64,000 nucleotides of DNA, from positions 46,737,432 through 46,801,431 of the forward strand of contig OX246741.1 in assembly GCA_945910005.1 (NCBI GenBank). Direction: 5' to 3'. A model generated the notes under the pieces. It did no database searches. It saw nothing but the letters and a program-made list of their open reading frames with translations, and was not told the origin of the DNA. The translations under genes were made by a program, and so were the position numbers. Shown in pieces: positions 9,793-22,700 of the stretch (positions are counted from its first letter, which is position 1; each line of letters begins with the position of its first letter). The DNA is from Isoperla grammatica (lineage: Eukaryota; Arthropoda; Insecta; Plecoptera; Perlodidae).

Positions 9793-10020
9793 TTAGTTCA
9801 AAAATTTTCGCAACGGTACAACAGTTACATTATTCTGCTTCCACAACCTTTTTATTTCAATAGATAATTCCTTATATCTGTTTATCTTTTCCCGCCAAGA
9901 TGTCTCTACATTGTAGCATAAAGGGATGGCAACATCACCTAAAATCGTTTCTTGTTTCTTCTTGTCAATAAATATAATATCCGGTCTATTGTGATGTATG
10001 GTTTGGTCTTTTATAACTGC
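9793..10020 (-). pseudogene. Restriction-like endonuclease remnant of an R2-like non-LTR retrotransposon
   Basis: Reading leftwards from 10020, 75 codons are open to a TAA at 9793-9795. They contain NRPDIIFIDKKK, then GDVAIP, YKELSIEIKRLW and VTVVPL. This resembles the PD-(D/E)xK nuclease found C-terminal to the RT of R2/NeSL-type elements (pattern RPDI...D.SIP...KY..L..E..R.W). It has no start codon. It is in the same orientation as the RT at 10951-12654 and would be its C-terminus, but about 0.9 kb of other DNA separates them. The identification is from motif memory, not a search. Confidence 0.65.
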
Positions 10021-10902
10021 CCGGTCGTAATATTGTTAGATAGCGGGAACCTACCGTGTCTCCAACCCAATTCCGTCGGCTCAGTCTCGAACCCACGGAC
10101 TCCGAAGTCGACGGTCCCGTAGATGTACTGGGGCGTAACTCTAGGGATGGTTCTCACTACTAAGGGATCAGGACGTACCAGTTCAAACAGCTTAGGAATG
10201 ATAAGTCTTTGATTCAAACAATAAAGGAACCGTGATTTATTTAGTAAAACATTTATCCTAACCGTGGCCGAGTAGTGGCAAATCCGTCTACGGGTTTCCC
10301 TGTACAGCTAGATTTAGAAGTTTCGTCGGAGTGCCTCTACCTTGGTTTCCCGGTGTCCGATCCCAGCCTCCGTGTCCGTCCTGGCCGCGTGGGTGTTGTC
10401 CCGATTGGCGGCCTCCGTGTCCACTTGGTCTTGTTCCCTCTTTCTCACTGTTGGATCTTCTCCTGGTCTACCTTGGTGTGGGGCCCCCGATCTTTCCGGT
10501 CCCCAGTCGAATGCCCCCAATTACCCACGTGAACCCCCGCACCTAGACTTTCCTACGTCATACCCCAGTCACCCCCTCTCTGCCTAACACTGGACGCCCC
10601 AGTCATAAATTACCAATCAAACTACTCGGTTCGACCCCCTCCCGTGACAATCACGAAAGAGTGGGACCAGGGCTCACTGACGAAGTCAACGAACCAGCCC
10701 CCTCCTGAACCGAGCAGTCAGCAAAGTTGCTGCACAAACAGGAAATTATAATCGAACAAGACTGACGAAATAGCCGAGCACAGCGCATACCTTACGGTGA
10801 CGACAGCTGTGAGCGAACACATGTGTCACCGTAAAGTATCCATAAATCACGCAATTAAATAAAACAAAGTAAAAATGAAATAAAGAACAAGTACTAATTT
10901 TT
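10021..10902. other. Unidentified insertion splitting the R2-like element
   Basis: About 880 bp lies between the last RT-side codons (YILYCE, near 10903) and the endonuclease remnant (10020). Part of it (10290-10620) is distinctly richer in G and C than its surroundings. A perfect 10-bp inverted repeat, TTACGGTGAC (10792-10801) with its complement at 10825-10834, lies near the right end. No long TIRs, target-site duplication or protein domain could be recognised. Confidence 0.4.
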
Positions 10903-10950
10903 ATCTCACAATATAATATGTAGTCTTTACTATCTAATATCTTTTCAGGC

Positions 10951-12654
10951 TTATTTGTAATACGCTGTGGTTGTGTTTATAAGTTTATACTTTATGGATA
11001 ATTTTTTATGTATAATGTTTGCAATTTGGTTATGCCTATGAAGGTAATCTGTTTGATAAAGCATTTTGCACCCAGATACGATATGTTCAATTGTTTCGCC
11101 GTTCATATTACATTTTCTACATTTATCTTCCACTGAGACGTCTTTCAGTATGTATTTTTTGTAATTGTTAGTCTTGATTACTTTATCTTGAATAGCGATC
11201 ATAAATCCCTCTGTTTCGCTGAAAATGTCCCCGGACGTTAACCATTTGTTCGATGCTACCCTATCGACGCTATCCTTAAGAAGTTCTTTATAATGTCTGC
11301 TATGTAACGTCTTTTCTGTTATTCTGACCTCTTTTGCTGTGTCAGAATTAAGTTTTTGAAGCAAGTTTAAATTTCCGTCATTTAAATTGAGGGGAGAAAG
11401 CGACTTGTCTGCCGATACTATAGCTCTATGAAGTTGTGAATGTGGGCATTTTGTATAAAAGTACTTTCTCAGAATTTCAATTCGTTTATAATATAAATTG
11501 TTTAAATCAATCAACCCTCTTCCCCCTTTTTCTATAGGTAGAGTCACTCGTTCTATTGCTGACTTAGGGTGATGACTTCTGTATTTGGTGAATGTTGTGC
11601 GGGTGAGAATTTCTAGGGCATGAAGTTCTGTCTGTGTCCAGTTAATAATTCCAAATGAATATGTTAGTACCGGTATAGCATAAGTGTTCATTGCTTTGAT
11701 CTTGTTTTTACCATTCAATTGTGTTTTTAAAATGGATCCTATTCGTTTCTTGTATGCAGAAATTAGTTTACTTTTCATCAGTTTATGATCAATTCGTTTA
11801 GCCTGCGCAAATCCTAGATATTTGTATATATCTTCTTCGTCCATTACTCCAATCCGGTTGTCTTCGTCAATTTCAAACTCTTCTAATTTCGTAATCTTTC
11901 CTTTGATGACATGAAGTGACTTACATTTATCAATTCCAAAATCCATACATATATCTCTACTGAATTCTAACGTTGAGTTAAGAAGATTCGTCATGTGTGT
12001 CGCATTTAAAGCATATAGCTTGAGATCGTCCATGTAGAATAGATGTGCAAGTGTGTGGCAAACCGTATTACCGTCCTTTATCTTGAAACCATGTGTAGAT
12101 TTGTTTAGCATATGAGATAATGGATTTAATGAAAGACAAAACCATAACGCACTAAACGAGTCACCTTGAAAAATACCTCGTCGGATGTTAACTGGGTCAG
12201 TACATATCTGCTCTTTGCCTACGTTTAACTTTAATGTTGTTTTCCAACTCGTCATCGCTGTCCGCAAAAAGTTTACTATCAATGGGTTTACTTTATAAAT
12301 TTCCAGTATCTGTATTAGCCACGAATGTGGTGACGAATCATACGCTTTCTTGTAATCAATATAGCTCACGTGAATGTTTCTCTTCTTGTTGAAAGCTTGG
12401 TTCATTACAACAGAATCGATAATTAATTGTTCCTTACACCCTTGCGACAATTTACGACATCCCTTTTGTTCTTCAGCTAATATATTGTGTTCTTCGCAGT
12501 GACTATATATTTTATTTGTTATGCACGATGTCAAGATTTTGTAAATAGTAGGTAAGCATGTAATTGGTCTATATTTACTTGGATTTTTGGTGTCATTATC
12601 TTTTGGTTTAAGAAATGTTATTCCTTCAGTAAAGAAATCTGGTAAATCCTTGTC
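10951..12654 (-). pseudogene. R2-like non-LTR retrotransposon RT domain, 5'-truncated
   Basis: The frame is open leftwards from the TTA microsatellite near 12654 to a stop at 10951. RT motifs appear in order: FFTEGITFLKPK, YRPITCLPTIYKI, EEQKGCRK, IDYKKAYD, RRGIFQGDSFSALWF, and catalytic FYMDD (about 12025-12045). After the RT come a thumb region and a Cys/His motif, CRKCNMNGETIEHIVSGC, with DYLHRHN. This layout matches R2/NeSL-type elements with a downstream restriction-like endonuclease. The TTG at 12534 is only an alternative-code start; the coding frame continues upstream of it. After the stop, a shift of one frame restores NKPEKILDSKDYIL to about 10903. The element lacks its N-terminus and is not functional. 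Confidence 0.78.
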
Positions 12655-12857
<203 letters not shown>

Positions 12858-12859
12858 AT

Positions 12860-13500
12860 TATTAAACAAATATTTGTTTATACTTGTTCCCACAAAACCA
12901 CATAAGTAAAAAAGAAAAAGAACCTTATTTTAAAATTGTTGGTGCAGTAGTGAAATCTTATATTAAATGGGTGACATCCGTCTTAGTTCAAAAATTAAAC
13001 CAAGAATGTATAAATATTCGTTTAATTTTGTCTTATATTAACATTGTTTCGTATTAATCAATGCTTGGATGATTATATTTATGCACTGCATGATATGGAA
13101 TGAAGTATGTAATAAATAATATATAATAAAATAAGTATTACAACTGTATCGGATGGACATTAAATTGGAAAATGAATGTGTTTTGTGTCAGCACATGCTC
13201 AAGCATCATGATGCAACTCTATATTGTTATAGTTAACTTATATTTGTAACACATATGGCTAATCGCTAACACATAACCTTAACTGTAACAACTAATTAAC
13301 TTGCATTCCGTACCAAAAACACAATATTTTAACTACATTTTACGATTATCACGATTGGTGTTAATAGGCTTAGTTTGGTTGGGCACCCTGTTCAGAGCAG
13401 AGGGAGGGTAGGCCTACCTTTACCAAATAAAGTACACACCATTACCAAATAAGGTCACAAGACCATTTAATGTTCGGTAAGTTGTTTTATGTATTTATCT
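12860..13500. other. AT-rich intergenic sequence
   Basis: No ORF or RNA gene is supported here. A short direct repeat, ACCAAATAA, occurs twice near 13420-13450. Otherwise nothing is recognised. Confidence 0.5.
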
Positions 13501-13504
13501 TTTA

Positions 13505-13757
13505 TTTTAGTAATTGGATAATAATTGATACAAAATAATAATTGAGTAATGAAGATTATTCCATTAGATAATAATAATTGGAAAATAATTGATACACAAT
13601 ATAATTGAGTAATGAAGATTATTCCAGTGGATAATAATAATTAGATAACAGTTGATACAAAATAATAATTGAGTAATGAAGATTATTCCAGTGGATAATA
13701 ATAATTGGATAACAGTTGATACAAAATAATAATTGAGTAATGAAGATTATTCCATGA
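13505..13757. repeat. 64-bp AT-rich tandem repeat, four copies
   Basis: A unit of 63-64 bp containing ATTGAGTAATGAAGATTATT recurs four times, ending about 30 bp before the 52-bp satellite. Copies differ by a few substitutions and one indel. Confidence 0.85.
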
Positions 13758-13784
13758 TGATGTTATCGTAATACTCGTCAAACC

Positions 13785-16700
13785 CAGCCTTGCTCTAGCC
13801 GCGCGTCCTTTAGATATAGCACTGCTACCTACGCGGCAGCCTTGCTCTAGCCGCGCGTCCTTTAGCTATAGCACTGCTACCTACGCGGCAGCCTTGCTCT
13901 AGCCGCGCGTCCTTTAGCTATAGCACTGCTACCTACTAGACAGCCTAGCTGTAGCCGCGCGTCCTGGAGCTATAGCACTGCTACCTACTAGACAGCCTAG
14001 CTGTAGCCGCGCGTCCTGGAGCTATAGCACTGCTACCTACTAGACAGCCTAGCTGTAGCCGCGCGTCCTGGAGCTATAGCACTGCTACCTACTAGACAGC
14101 CTAGCTGTAGCCGCGCGTCCTGGAGCTATAGCACTGCTACCTACTAGACAGCCTAGCTGTAGCCGCGCGTCCTGGAGCTATAGCACTGCTACCTACTAGA
14201 CAGCCTAGCTGTAGCCGCGCGTCCTGGAGCTATAGCACTGCTACCTACGGGGCAGCCTAGCTGTAGCCGCGCGTCCTGGAGCTATAGCACTGCTACCTAC
14301 TAGACAGCCTAGCTGTAGCCGCGCGTCCTGGAGCTATAGCACTGCTACCTACGCGGCAGCCTAGCTCTAGCCGCGCGTCCTGGAGCTATAGCACTGCTAC
14401 CTACTAGACAGCCTAGCTGTAGCCGCGCGTCCTGGAGCTATAGCACTGCTACCTACGGGGCAGCCTAGCTGTAGCCGCGCGTCCTGGAGCTATAGCACTG
14501 CTACCTACTAGACAGCCTAGCTGTAGCCGCGCGTCCTGGAGCTATAGCACTGCTACCTACTAGACAGCCTAGCTGTAGCCGCGCGTCCTGGAGCTATAGC
14601 ACTGCTACCTACTAGACAGCCTAGCTGTAGCCGCGCGTCCTGGAGCTATAGCACTGCTACCTACTAGACAGCCTAGCTGTAGCCGCGCGTCCTGGAGCTA
14701 TAGCACTGCTACCTACGGGGCAGCCTAGCTGTAGCCGCGCGTCCTGGAGCTATAGCACTGCTACCTACTAGACAGCCTAGCTGTAGCCGCGCGTCCTGGA
14801 GCTATAGCACTGCTACCTACTAGACAGCCTAGCTGTAGCCGCGCGTCCTGGAGCTAAAGCACTGCTACCTACTAGACAGCCTAGCTGTAGCCGCGCGTCC
14901 TGGAGCTATAGCACTGCTACCTACTAGACAGCCTAGCTGTAGCCGCGCGTCCTGGAGCTATAGCACTGCTACCTACTAGGCAGCCTAGCTGTAGCCGCGC
15001 GTCCTGGAGCTATAGCACTGCTACCTACTAGACAGCCTAGCTGTAGCCGCGCGTCCTGGAGCTATAGCACTGCTACCTACTAGACAGCCTAGCTGTAGCC
15101 GCGCGTCCTGGAGCTATAGCACTGCTACCTACTAGACAGCCTAGCTGTAGCCGCGCGTCCTGGAGCTATAGCACTGCTACCTACTAGACAGCCTAGCTGT
15201 AGCCGCGCGTCCTGGAGCTATAGCACTGCTACCTACTAGACAGCCTAGCTGTAGCCGCGCGTCCTGGAGCTATAGCACTGCTACCTACTAGACAGCCTAG
15301 CTGTAGCCGCGCGTCCTGGAGCTATAGCACTGCTACCTACGGGGCAGCCTAGCTGTAGCCGCGCGTCCTGGAGCTATAGCACTGCTACCTACTAGACAGC
15401 CTAGCTGTAGCCGCGCGTCCTGGAGCTATAGCACTGCTACCTACTAGACAGCCTAGCTGTAGCCGCGCGTCCTGGAGCTATAGCACTGCTACCTACTAGA
15501 CAGCCTAGCTGTAGCCGCGCGTCCTGGAGCTATAGCACTGCTACCTACGGGGCAGCCTAGCTGTAGCCGCGCGTCCTGGAGCTATAGCACTGCTACCTAC
15601 TAGACAGCCTAGCTGTAGCCGCGCGTCCTGGAGCTATAGCACTGCTACCTACTAGACAGCCTAGCTGTAGCCGCGCGTCCTGGAGCTATAGCACTGCTAC
15701 CTACTAGACAGCCTAGCTGTAGCCGCGCGTCCTGGAGCTATAGCACTGCTACCTACTAGACAGCCTAGCTGTAGCCGCGCGTCCTGGAGCTATAGCACTG
15801 CTACCTACGGGGCAGCCTAGCTGTAGCCGCGCGTCCTGGAGCTATAGCACTGCTACCTACTAGACAGCCTAGCTGTAGCCGCGCGTCCTGGAGCTATAGC
15901 ACTGCTACCTACTAGACAGCCTAGCTGTAGCCGCGCGTCCTGGAGCTATAGCACTGCTACCTACTAGACAGCCTAGCTGTAGCCGCGCGTCCTGGAGCTA
16001 TAGCACTGCTACCTACTAGACAGCCTAGCTGTAGCCGCGCGTCCTGGAGCTATAGCACTGCTACCTACTAGACAGCCTAGCTGTAGCCGCGCGTCCTGGA
16101 GCTATAGCACTGCTACCTACGGGGCAGCCTAGCTGTAGCCGCGCGTCCTGGAGCTATAGCACTGCTACCTACTAGACAGCCTAGCTGTAGCCGCGCGTCC
16201 TGGAGCTATAGCACTGCTACCTACTAGACAGCCTAGCTGTAGCCGCGCGTCCTGGAGCTATAGCACTGCTACCTACGGGGCAGCCTAGCTGTAGCCGCGC
16301 GTCCTGGAGCTATAGCACTGCTACCTACTAGACAGCCTAGCTGTAGCCGCGCGTCCAGGAGCTATAGCACTGCTACCTACTAGACAGCCTAGCTGTAGCC
16401 GCGCGTCCTGGAGCTATAGCACTGCTACCTACTAGACAGCCTAGCTGTAGCCGCGCGTCCTGGAGCTATAGCACTGCTACCTACGGGGCAGCCTAGCTGT
16501 AGCCGCGCGTCCTGGAGCTATAGCACTGCTACCTACTAGACAGCCTAGCTGTAGCCGCGCGTCCTGGAGCTATAGCACTGCTACCTACTAGACAGCCTAG
16601 CTGTAGCCGCGCGTCCTGGAGCTATAGCACTGCTACCTACTAGACAGCCTAGCTGTAGCCGCGCGTCCTGGAGCTATAGCACTGCTACCTACTAGACAGC

Positions 16701-19700
16701 CTAGCTGTAGCCGCGCGTCCTGGAGCTATAGCACTGCTACCTACTAGACAGCCTAGCTGTAGCCGCGCGTCCTGGAGCTATAGCACTGCTACCTACTAGA
16801 CAGCCTAGCTGTAGCCGCGCGTCCTGGAGCTATAGCACTGCTACCTACTAGACAGCCTAGCTGTAGCCGCGCGTCCTGGAGCTATAGCACTGCTACCTAC
16901 TAGACAGCCTAGCTGTAGCCGCGCGTCCTGGAGCTATAGTACTGCTACCTACTAGACAGCCTGGCTGTAGCCGCGCGTCCTGGAGCTATAGCACTGCTAC
17001 CTACTAGACAGCGTAGCTGTAGCCGCGCGTCCTGGAGCTATAGCACTGCTACCTACTAGGCAGCCTAGCTGTAGCCGCGCGTCCTGGAGCTATAGTACTG
17101 CTACCTACTAGACAGCGTAGCTGTAGCCGCGCGTCCTGGAGCTATAGCACTGCTACCTACTAGACAGCCTAGCTGTAGCCGCGCGTCCTGGAGCTATAGC
17201 ACTGCTACCTACTAGACAGCGTAGCTGTAGCCGCGCGTCCTGGAGCTATAGCACTGCTACCTACTAGACAGCCTAGCTGTAGCCGCGCGTCCTGGAGCTA
17301 TAGCACTGCTACCTACTAGACAGCGTAGCTGTAGCCGCGCGTCCTGGAGCTATAGTACTGCTACCTACTAGACAGCCTGGCTGTAGCCGCGCGTCCTGGA
17401 GCTATAGCACTGCTACCTACTAGACAGCCTAGCTGTAGCCGCGCGTCCTGGAGCTATAGCACTGCTACCTACTAGGCAGCCTAGCTGTAGCCGCGCGTCC
17501 TGGAGCTATAGCACTGCTACCTACTAGACAGCCTAGCTGTAGCCGCGCGTCCTGGAGCTATAGCACTGCTACCTACTAGACAGCCTAGCTCTAGCCGCGC
17601 GTCCTGGAGCTATAGCACTGCTACCTACTAGACGGCCTAGCTGTAGCCGCGCGTCCTGGAGCTATAGCACTGCTACCTACTAGACAGCCTAGCTGTAGCC
17701 GCGCGTCCTGGAGCTATAGCACTGCTACCTACGGGGCAGCCTAGCTCTAGCCGCGCGTCCTGGAGCTATAGCACTGCTACCTACTAGGCAGCCTAGCTGT
17801 AGCCGCGCGTCCTGGAGCTATAGCACTGCTACCTACTAGACAGCCTAGCTCTAGCCGCGCGTCCTGGAGCTATAGCACTGCTACCTACTAGACAGCCTAG
17901 CTGTAGCCGCGCGTCCTGGAGCTATAGCACTGCTACCTACTAGACAGCCTTGCTCTAGCCGCGCGTCCTGGAGCTATAGCACTGCTACCTACTAGACAGC
18001 CTAGCTCTAGCCGCGCGTCCTGGAGCTATAGCACTGCTACCTACTAGACAGCCTAGCTGTAGCCGCGCGTCCTGGAGCTATAGCACTGCTACCTACTAGA
18101 CAGCCTAGCTGTAGCCGCGCGTCCTGGAGCTATAGCACTGCTACCTACTAGACAGCCTAGCTGTAGCCGCGCGTCCTGGAGCTATAGCACTGCTACCTAC
18201 TAGACAGCCTAGCTCTAGCCGCGCGTCCTGGAGCTATAGCACTGCTACCTACTAGACAGCCTAGCTGTAGCCGCGCGTCCTGGAGCTATAGCACTGCTAC
18301 CTACTAGACAGCCTAGCTGTAGCCGCGCGTCCTGGAGCTATAGCACTGCTACCTACTAGACAGCCTAGCTGTAGCCGCGCGTCCTGGAGCTATAGCACTG
18401 CTACCTACTAGACAGCCTAGCTCTAGCCGCGCGTCCTGGAGCTATAGCACTGCTACCTACTAGACAGCCTAGCTGTAGCCGCGCGTCCTGGAGCTATAGC
18501 ACTGCTACCTACGGGGCAGCCTAGCTGTAGCCGCGCGTCCTGGAGCTATAGCACTGCTACCTACTAGACAGCCTACTGTAGCCGCGCGTCCTGGAGCTAT
18601 AGCACTGCTACCTACTAGACAGCCTAGCTGTAGCCGCGCGTCCTGGAGCTATAGCACTGCTACCTACTAGACAGCCTAGCTGTAGCCGCGCGTCCTGGAG
18701 CTATAGCACTGCTACCTACGGGGCAGCCTAGCTGTAGCCGCGCGTCCTGGAGCTATAGCACTGCTACCTACTAGACAGCCTAGCTCTAGCCGCGCGTCCT
18801 GGAGCTATAGCACTGCTACCTACTAGACAGCCTAGCTCTAGCCGCGCGTCCTGGAGCTATAGCACTGCTACCTACGGGGCAGCCTAGCTGTAGCCGCGCG
18901 TCCTGGAGCTATAGCACTGCTACCTACTAGACAGCCTAGCTCTAGCCGCGCGTCCTGGAGCTATAGCACTGCTACCTACTAGACAGCCTAGCTCTAGCCG
19001 CGCGTCCTGGAGCTATAGCACTGCTACCTACTAGACAGCCTAGCTGTAGCCGCGCGTCCTGGAGCTATAGCACTGCTACCTACTAGACAGCCTAGCTGTA
19101 GCCGCGCGTCCTGGAGCTATAGCACTGCTACCTACTAGACAGCCTAGCTGTAGCCGCGCGTCCTGGAGCTATAGCACTGCTACCTACTAGACAGCCTAGC
19201 TGTAGCCGCGCGTCCTGGAGCTATAGCACTGCTACCTACTAGACAGCCTAGCTGTAGCCGCGCGTCCTGGAGCTATAGCACTGCTACCTACTAGACAGCC
19301 TAGCTGTAGCCGCGCGTCCTGGAGCTATAGCACTGCTACCTACTAGACGGCCTAGCTGTAGCCGCGCGTCCTGGAGCTATAGCACTGCTACCTACTAGAC
19401 AGCCTAGCTGTAGCCGCGCGTCCTGGAGCTATAGCACTGCTACCTACTAGACAGCCTAGCTGTAGCCGCGCGTCCTGGAGCTATAGCACTGCTACCTACT
19501 AGACAGCCTAGCTGTAGCCGCGCGTCCTGGAGCTATAGCACTGCTACCTACTAGACGGCCTAGCTGTAGCCGCGCGTCCTGGAGCTATAGCACTGCTACC
19601 TACTAGACAGCCTAGCTGTAGCCGCGCGTCCTGGAGCTATAGCACTGCTACCTACTAGACAGCCTAGCTGTAGCCGCGCGTCCTGGAGCTATAGCACTGC

Positions 19701-22700
19701 TACCTACTAGACGGCCTAGCTGTAGCCGCGCGTCCTGGAGCTATAGCACTGCTACCTACTAGACAGCCTAGCTGTAGCCGCGCGTCCTGGAGCTATAGCA
19801 CTGCTACCTACTAGACAGCCTAGCTGTAGCCGCGCGTCCTGGAGCTATAGCACTGCTACCTACTAGACAGCCTAGCTGTAGCCGCGCGTCCTGGAGCTAT
19901 AGCACTGCTACCTACTAGACAGCCTAGCTGTAGCCGCGCGTCCTGGAGCTATAGCACTGCTACCTACTAGACAGCCTAGCTGTAGCCGCGCGTCCTGGAG
20001 CTATAGCACTGCTACCTACTAGACAGCCTAGCTCTAGCCGCGCGTCCTGGAGCTATAGCACTGCTACCTACTAGACAGCCTAGCTGTAGCCGCGCGTCCT
20101 GGAGCTATAGCACTGCTACCTACGGGGCAGCCTAGCTGTAGCCGCGCGTCCTGGAGCTATAGCACTGCTACCTACTAGACAGCCTACTGTAGCCGCGCGT
20201 CCTGGAGCTATAGCACTGCTACCTACTAGACAGCCTAGCAGTAGCCGCGCGTCCTGGAGCTATAGCACTGCTACCTACTAGACAGCCTAGCTGTAGCCGC
20301 GCGTCCTGGAGCTATAGCACTGCTACCTACGGGGCAGCCTAGCTGTAGCCGCGCGTCCTGGAGCTATAGCACTGCTACCTACTAGACAGCCTAGCTCTAG
20401 CCGCGCGTCCTGGAGCTATAGCACTGCTACCTACTAGACAGCCTAGCTCTAGCCGCGCGTCCTGGAGCTATAGCACTGCTACCTACGGGGCAGCCTAGCT
20501 GTAGCCGCGCGTCCTGGAGCTATAGCACTGCTACCTACTAGACAGCCTAGCTCTAGCCGCGCGTCCTGGAGCTATAGCACTGCTACCTACTAGACAGCCT
20601 AGCTCTAGCCGCGCGTCCTGGAGCTATAGCACTGCTACCTACTAGACAGCCTAGCTGTAGCCGCGCGTCCTGGAGCTATAGCACTGCTACCTACTAGACA
20701 GCCTAGCTGTAGCCGCGCGTCCTGGAGCTATAGCACTGCTACCTACTAGACAGCCTAGCTGTAGCCGCGCGTCCTGGAGCTATAGCACTGCTACCTACTA
20801 GACAGCCTAGCTGTAGCCGCGCGTCCTGGAGCTATAGCACTGCTACCTACTAGACAGCCTAGCTGTAGCCGCGCGTCCTGGAGCTATAGCACTGCTACCT
20901 ACTAGACAGCCTAGCTGTAGCCGCGCGTCCTGGAGCTATAGCACTGCTACCTACTAGACAGCCTAGCTGTAGCCGCGCGTCCTGGAGCTATAGCACTGCT
21001 ACCTACTAGACAGCCTAGCTGTAGCCGCGCGTCCTGGAGCTATAGCACTGCTACCTACTAGACAGCCTAGCTGTAGCCGCGCGTCCTGGAGCTATAGCAC
21101 TGCTACCTACTAGACAGCCTAGCTCTAGCCGCGCGTCCTGGAGCTATAGCACTGCTACCTACTAGACAGCCTAGCTCTAGCCGCGCGTCCTGGAGCTATA
21201 GCACTGCTACCTACTAGACAGCCTAGCTCTAGCCGCGCGTCCTGGAGCTATAGCACTGCTACCTACTAGACAGCCTAGCTGTAGCCGCGCGTCCTGGAGC
21301 TATAGCACTGCTACCTACTAGACAGCCTAGCTCTAGCCGCGCGTCCTGGAGCTATAGCACTGCTACCTACTAGACAGCCTAGCTGTAGCCGCGCGTCCTG
21401 GAGCTATAGCACTGCTACCTACTAGACAGCCTAGCTGTAGCCGCGCGTCCTGGAGCTATAGCACTGCTACCTACTAGACAGCCTAGCTCTAGCCGCGCGT
21501 CCTGGAGCTATAGCACTGCTACCTACTAGACAGCCTAGCTCTAGCCGCGCGTCCTGGAGCTATAGCACTGCTACCTACGAGGCAGCCTAGCTGTAGCCGC
21601 GCGTCCTGGAGCTATAGCACTGCTACCTACTAGACAGCCTAGCTGTAGCCGCGCGTCCTGGAGCTATAGCACTGCTACCTACTAGACAGCCTAGCTGTAG
21701 CCGCGCGTCCTGGAGCTATAGCACTGCTACCTACTAGACAGCCTAGCTTTAGCCGCGCGTCCTGGAGCTATAGCACTGCTACCTACTAGACAGCCTAGCT
21801 GTAGCCGCGCGTCCTGGAGCTATAGCACTGCTACCTACTAGACAGCCTAGCTGTAGCCGCGCGTCCTGGAGCTATAGCACTGCTACCTACTAGACAGCCT
21901 AGCTGTAGCCGCGCGTCCTGGAGCTATAGCACTGCTACCTACTAGACAGCCTAGCTGTAGCCGCGCGTCCTGGAGCTATAGTACTGCTACCTACTAGACG
22001 GCCTAGCTGTAGCCGCGCGTCCTGGAGCTATAGCACTGCTACCTACGCGGCAGCCTAGCTCTAGCCGCGCGTCCTGGAGCTATAGCACTGCTACCTACTA
22101 GACAGCCTAGCTGTAGCCGCGCGTCCTGGAGCTATAGCACTGCTACCTACTAGACAGCCTAGCTGTAGCCGCGCGTCCTGGAGCTATAGCACTGCTACCT
22201 ACTAGACAGCCTAGCTGTAGCCGCGCGTCCTGGAGCTATAGCACTGCTACCTACTAGACAGCCTAGCTGTAGCCGCGCGTCCTGGAGCTATAGCACTGCT
22301 ACCTACTAGACAGCCTAGCTGTAGCCGCGCGTCCTGGAGCTATAGCACTGCTACCTACTAGACAGCCTAGCTGTAGCCGCGCGTCCTGGAGCTATAGCAC
22401 TGCTACCTACTAGACAGCCTAGCTGTAGCCGCGCGTCCTGGAGCTATAGCACTGCTACCTACTAGACAGCCTAGCTGTAGCCGCGCGTCCTGGAGCTATA
22501 GCACTGCTACCTACTAGACAGCCTTGCTGTAGCCGCGCGTCCTGGAGCTATAGCACTGCTACCTACTAGACAGCCTAGCTGTAGCCGCGCGTCCTGGAGC
22601 TATAGCACTGCTACCTACTAGACAGCCTAGCTGTAGCCGCGCGTCCTGGAGCTATAGCACTGCTACCTACTAGACAGCCTAGCTCTAGCCGCGCGTCCTG

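Noticed and set aside
10011..10590. Short ORFs and a GGTTCGAGAC B-box-like motif suggesting a tRNA-derived SINE
   Set aside because: No A box, cloverleaf or defined ends could be found; the ORFs have no recognisable domain.
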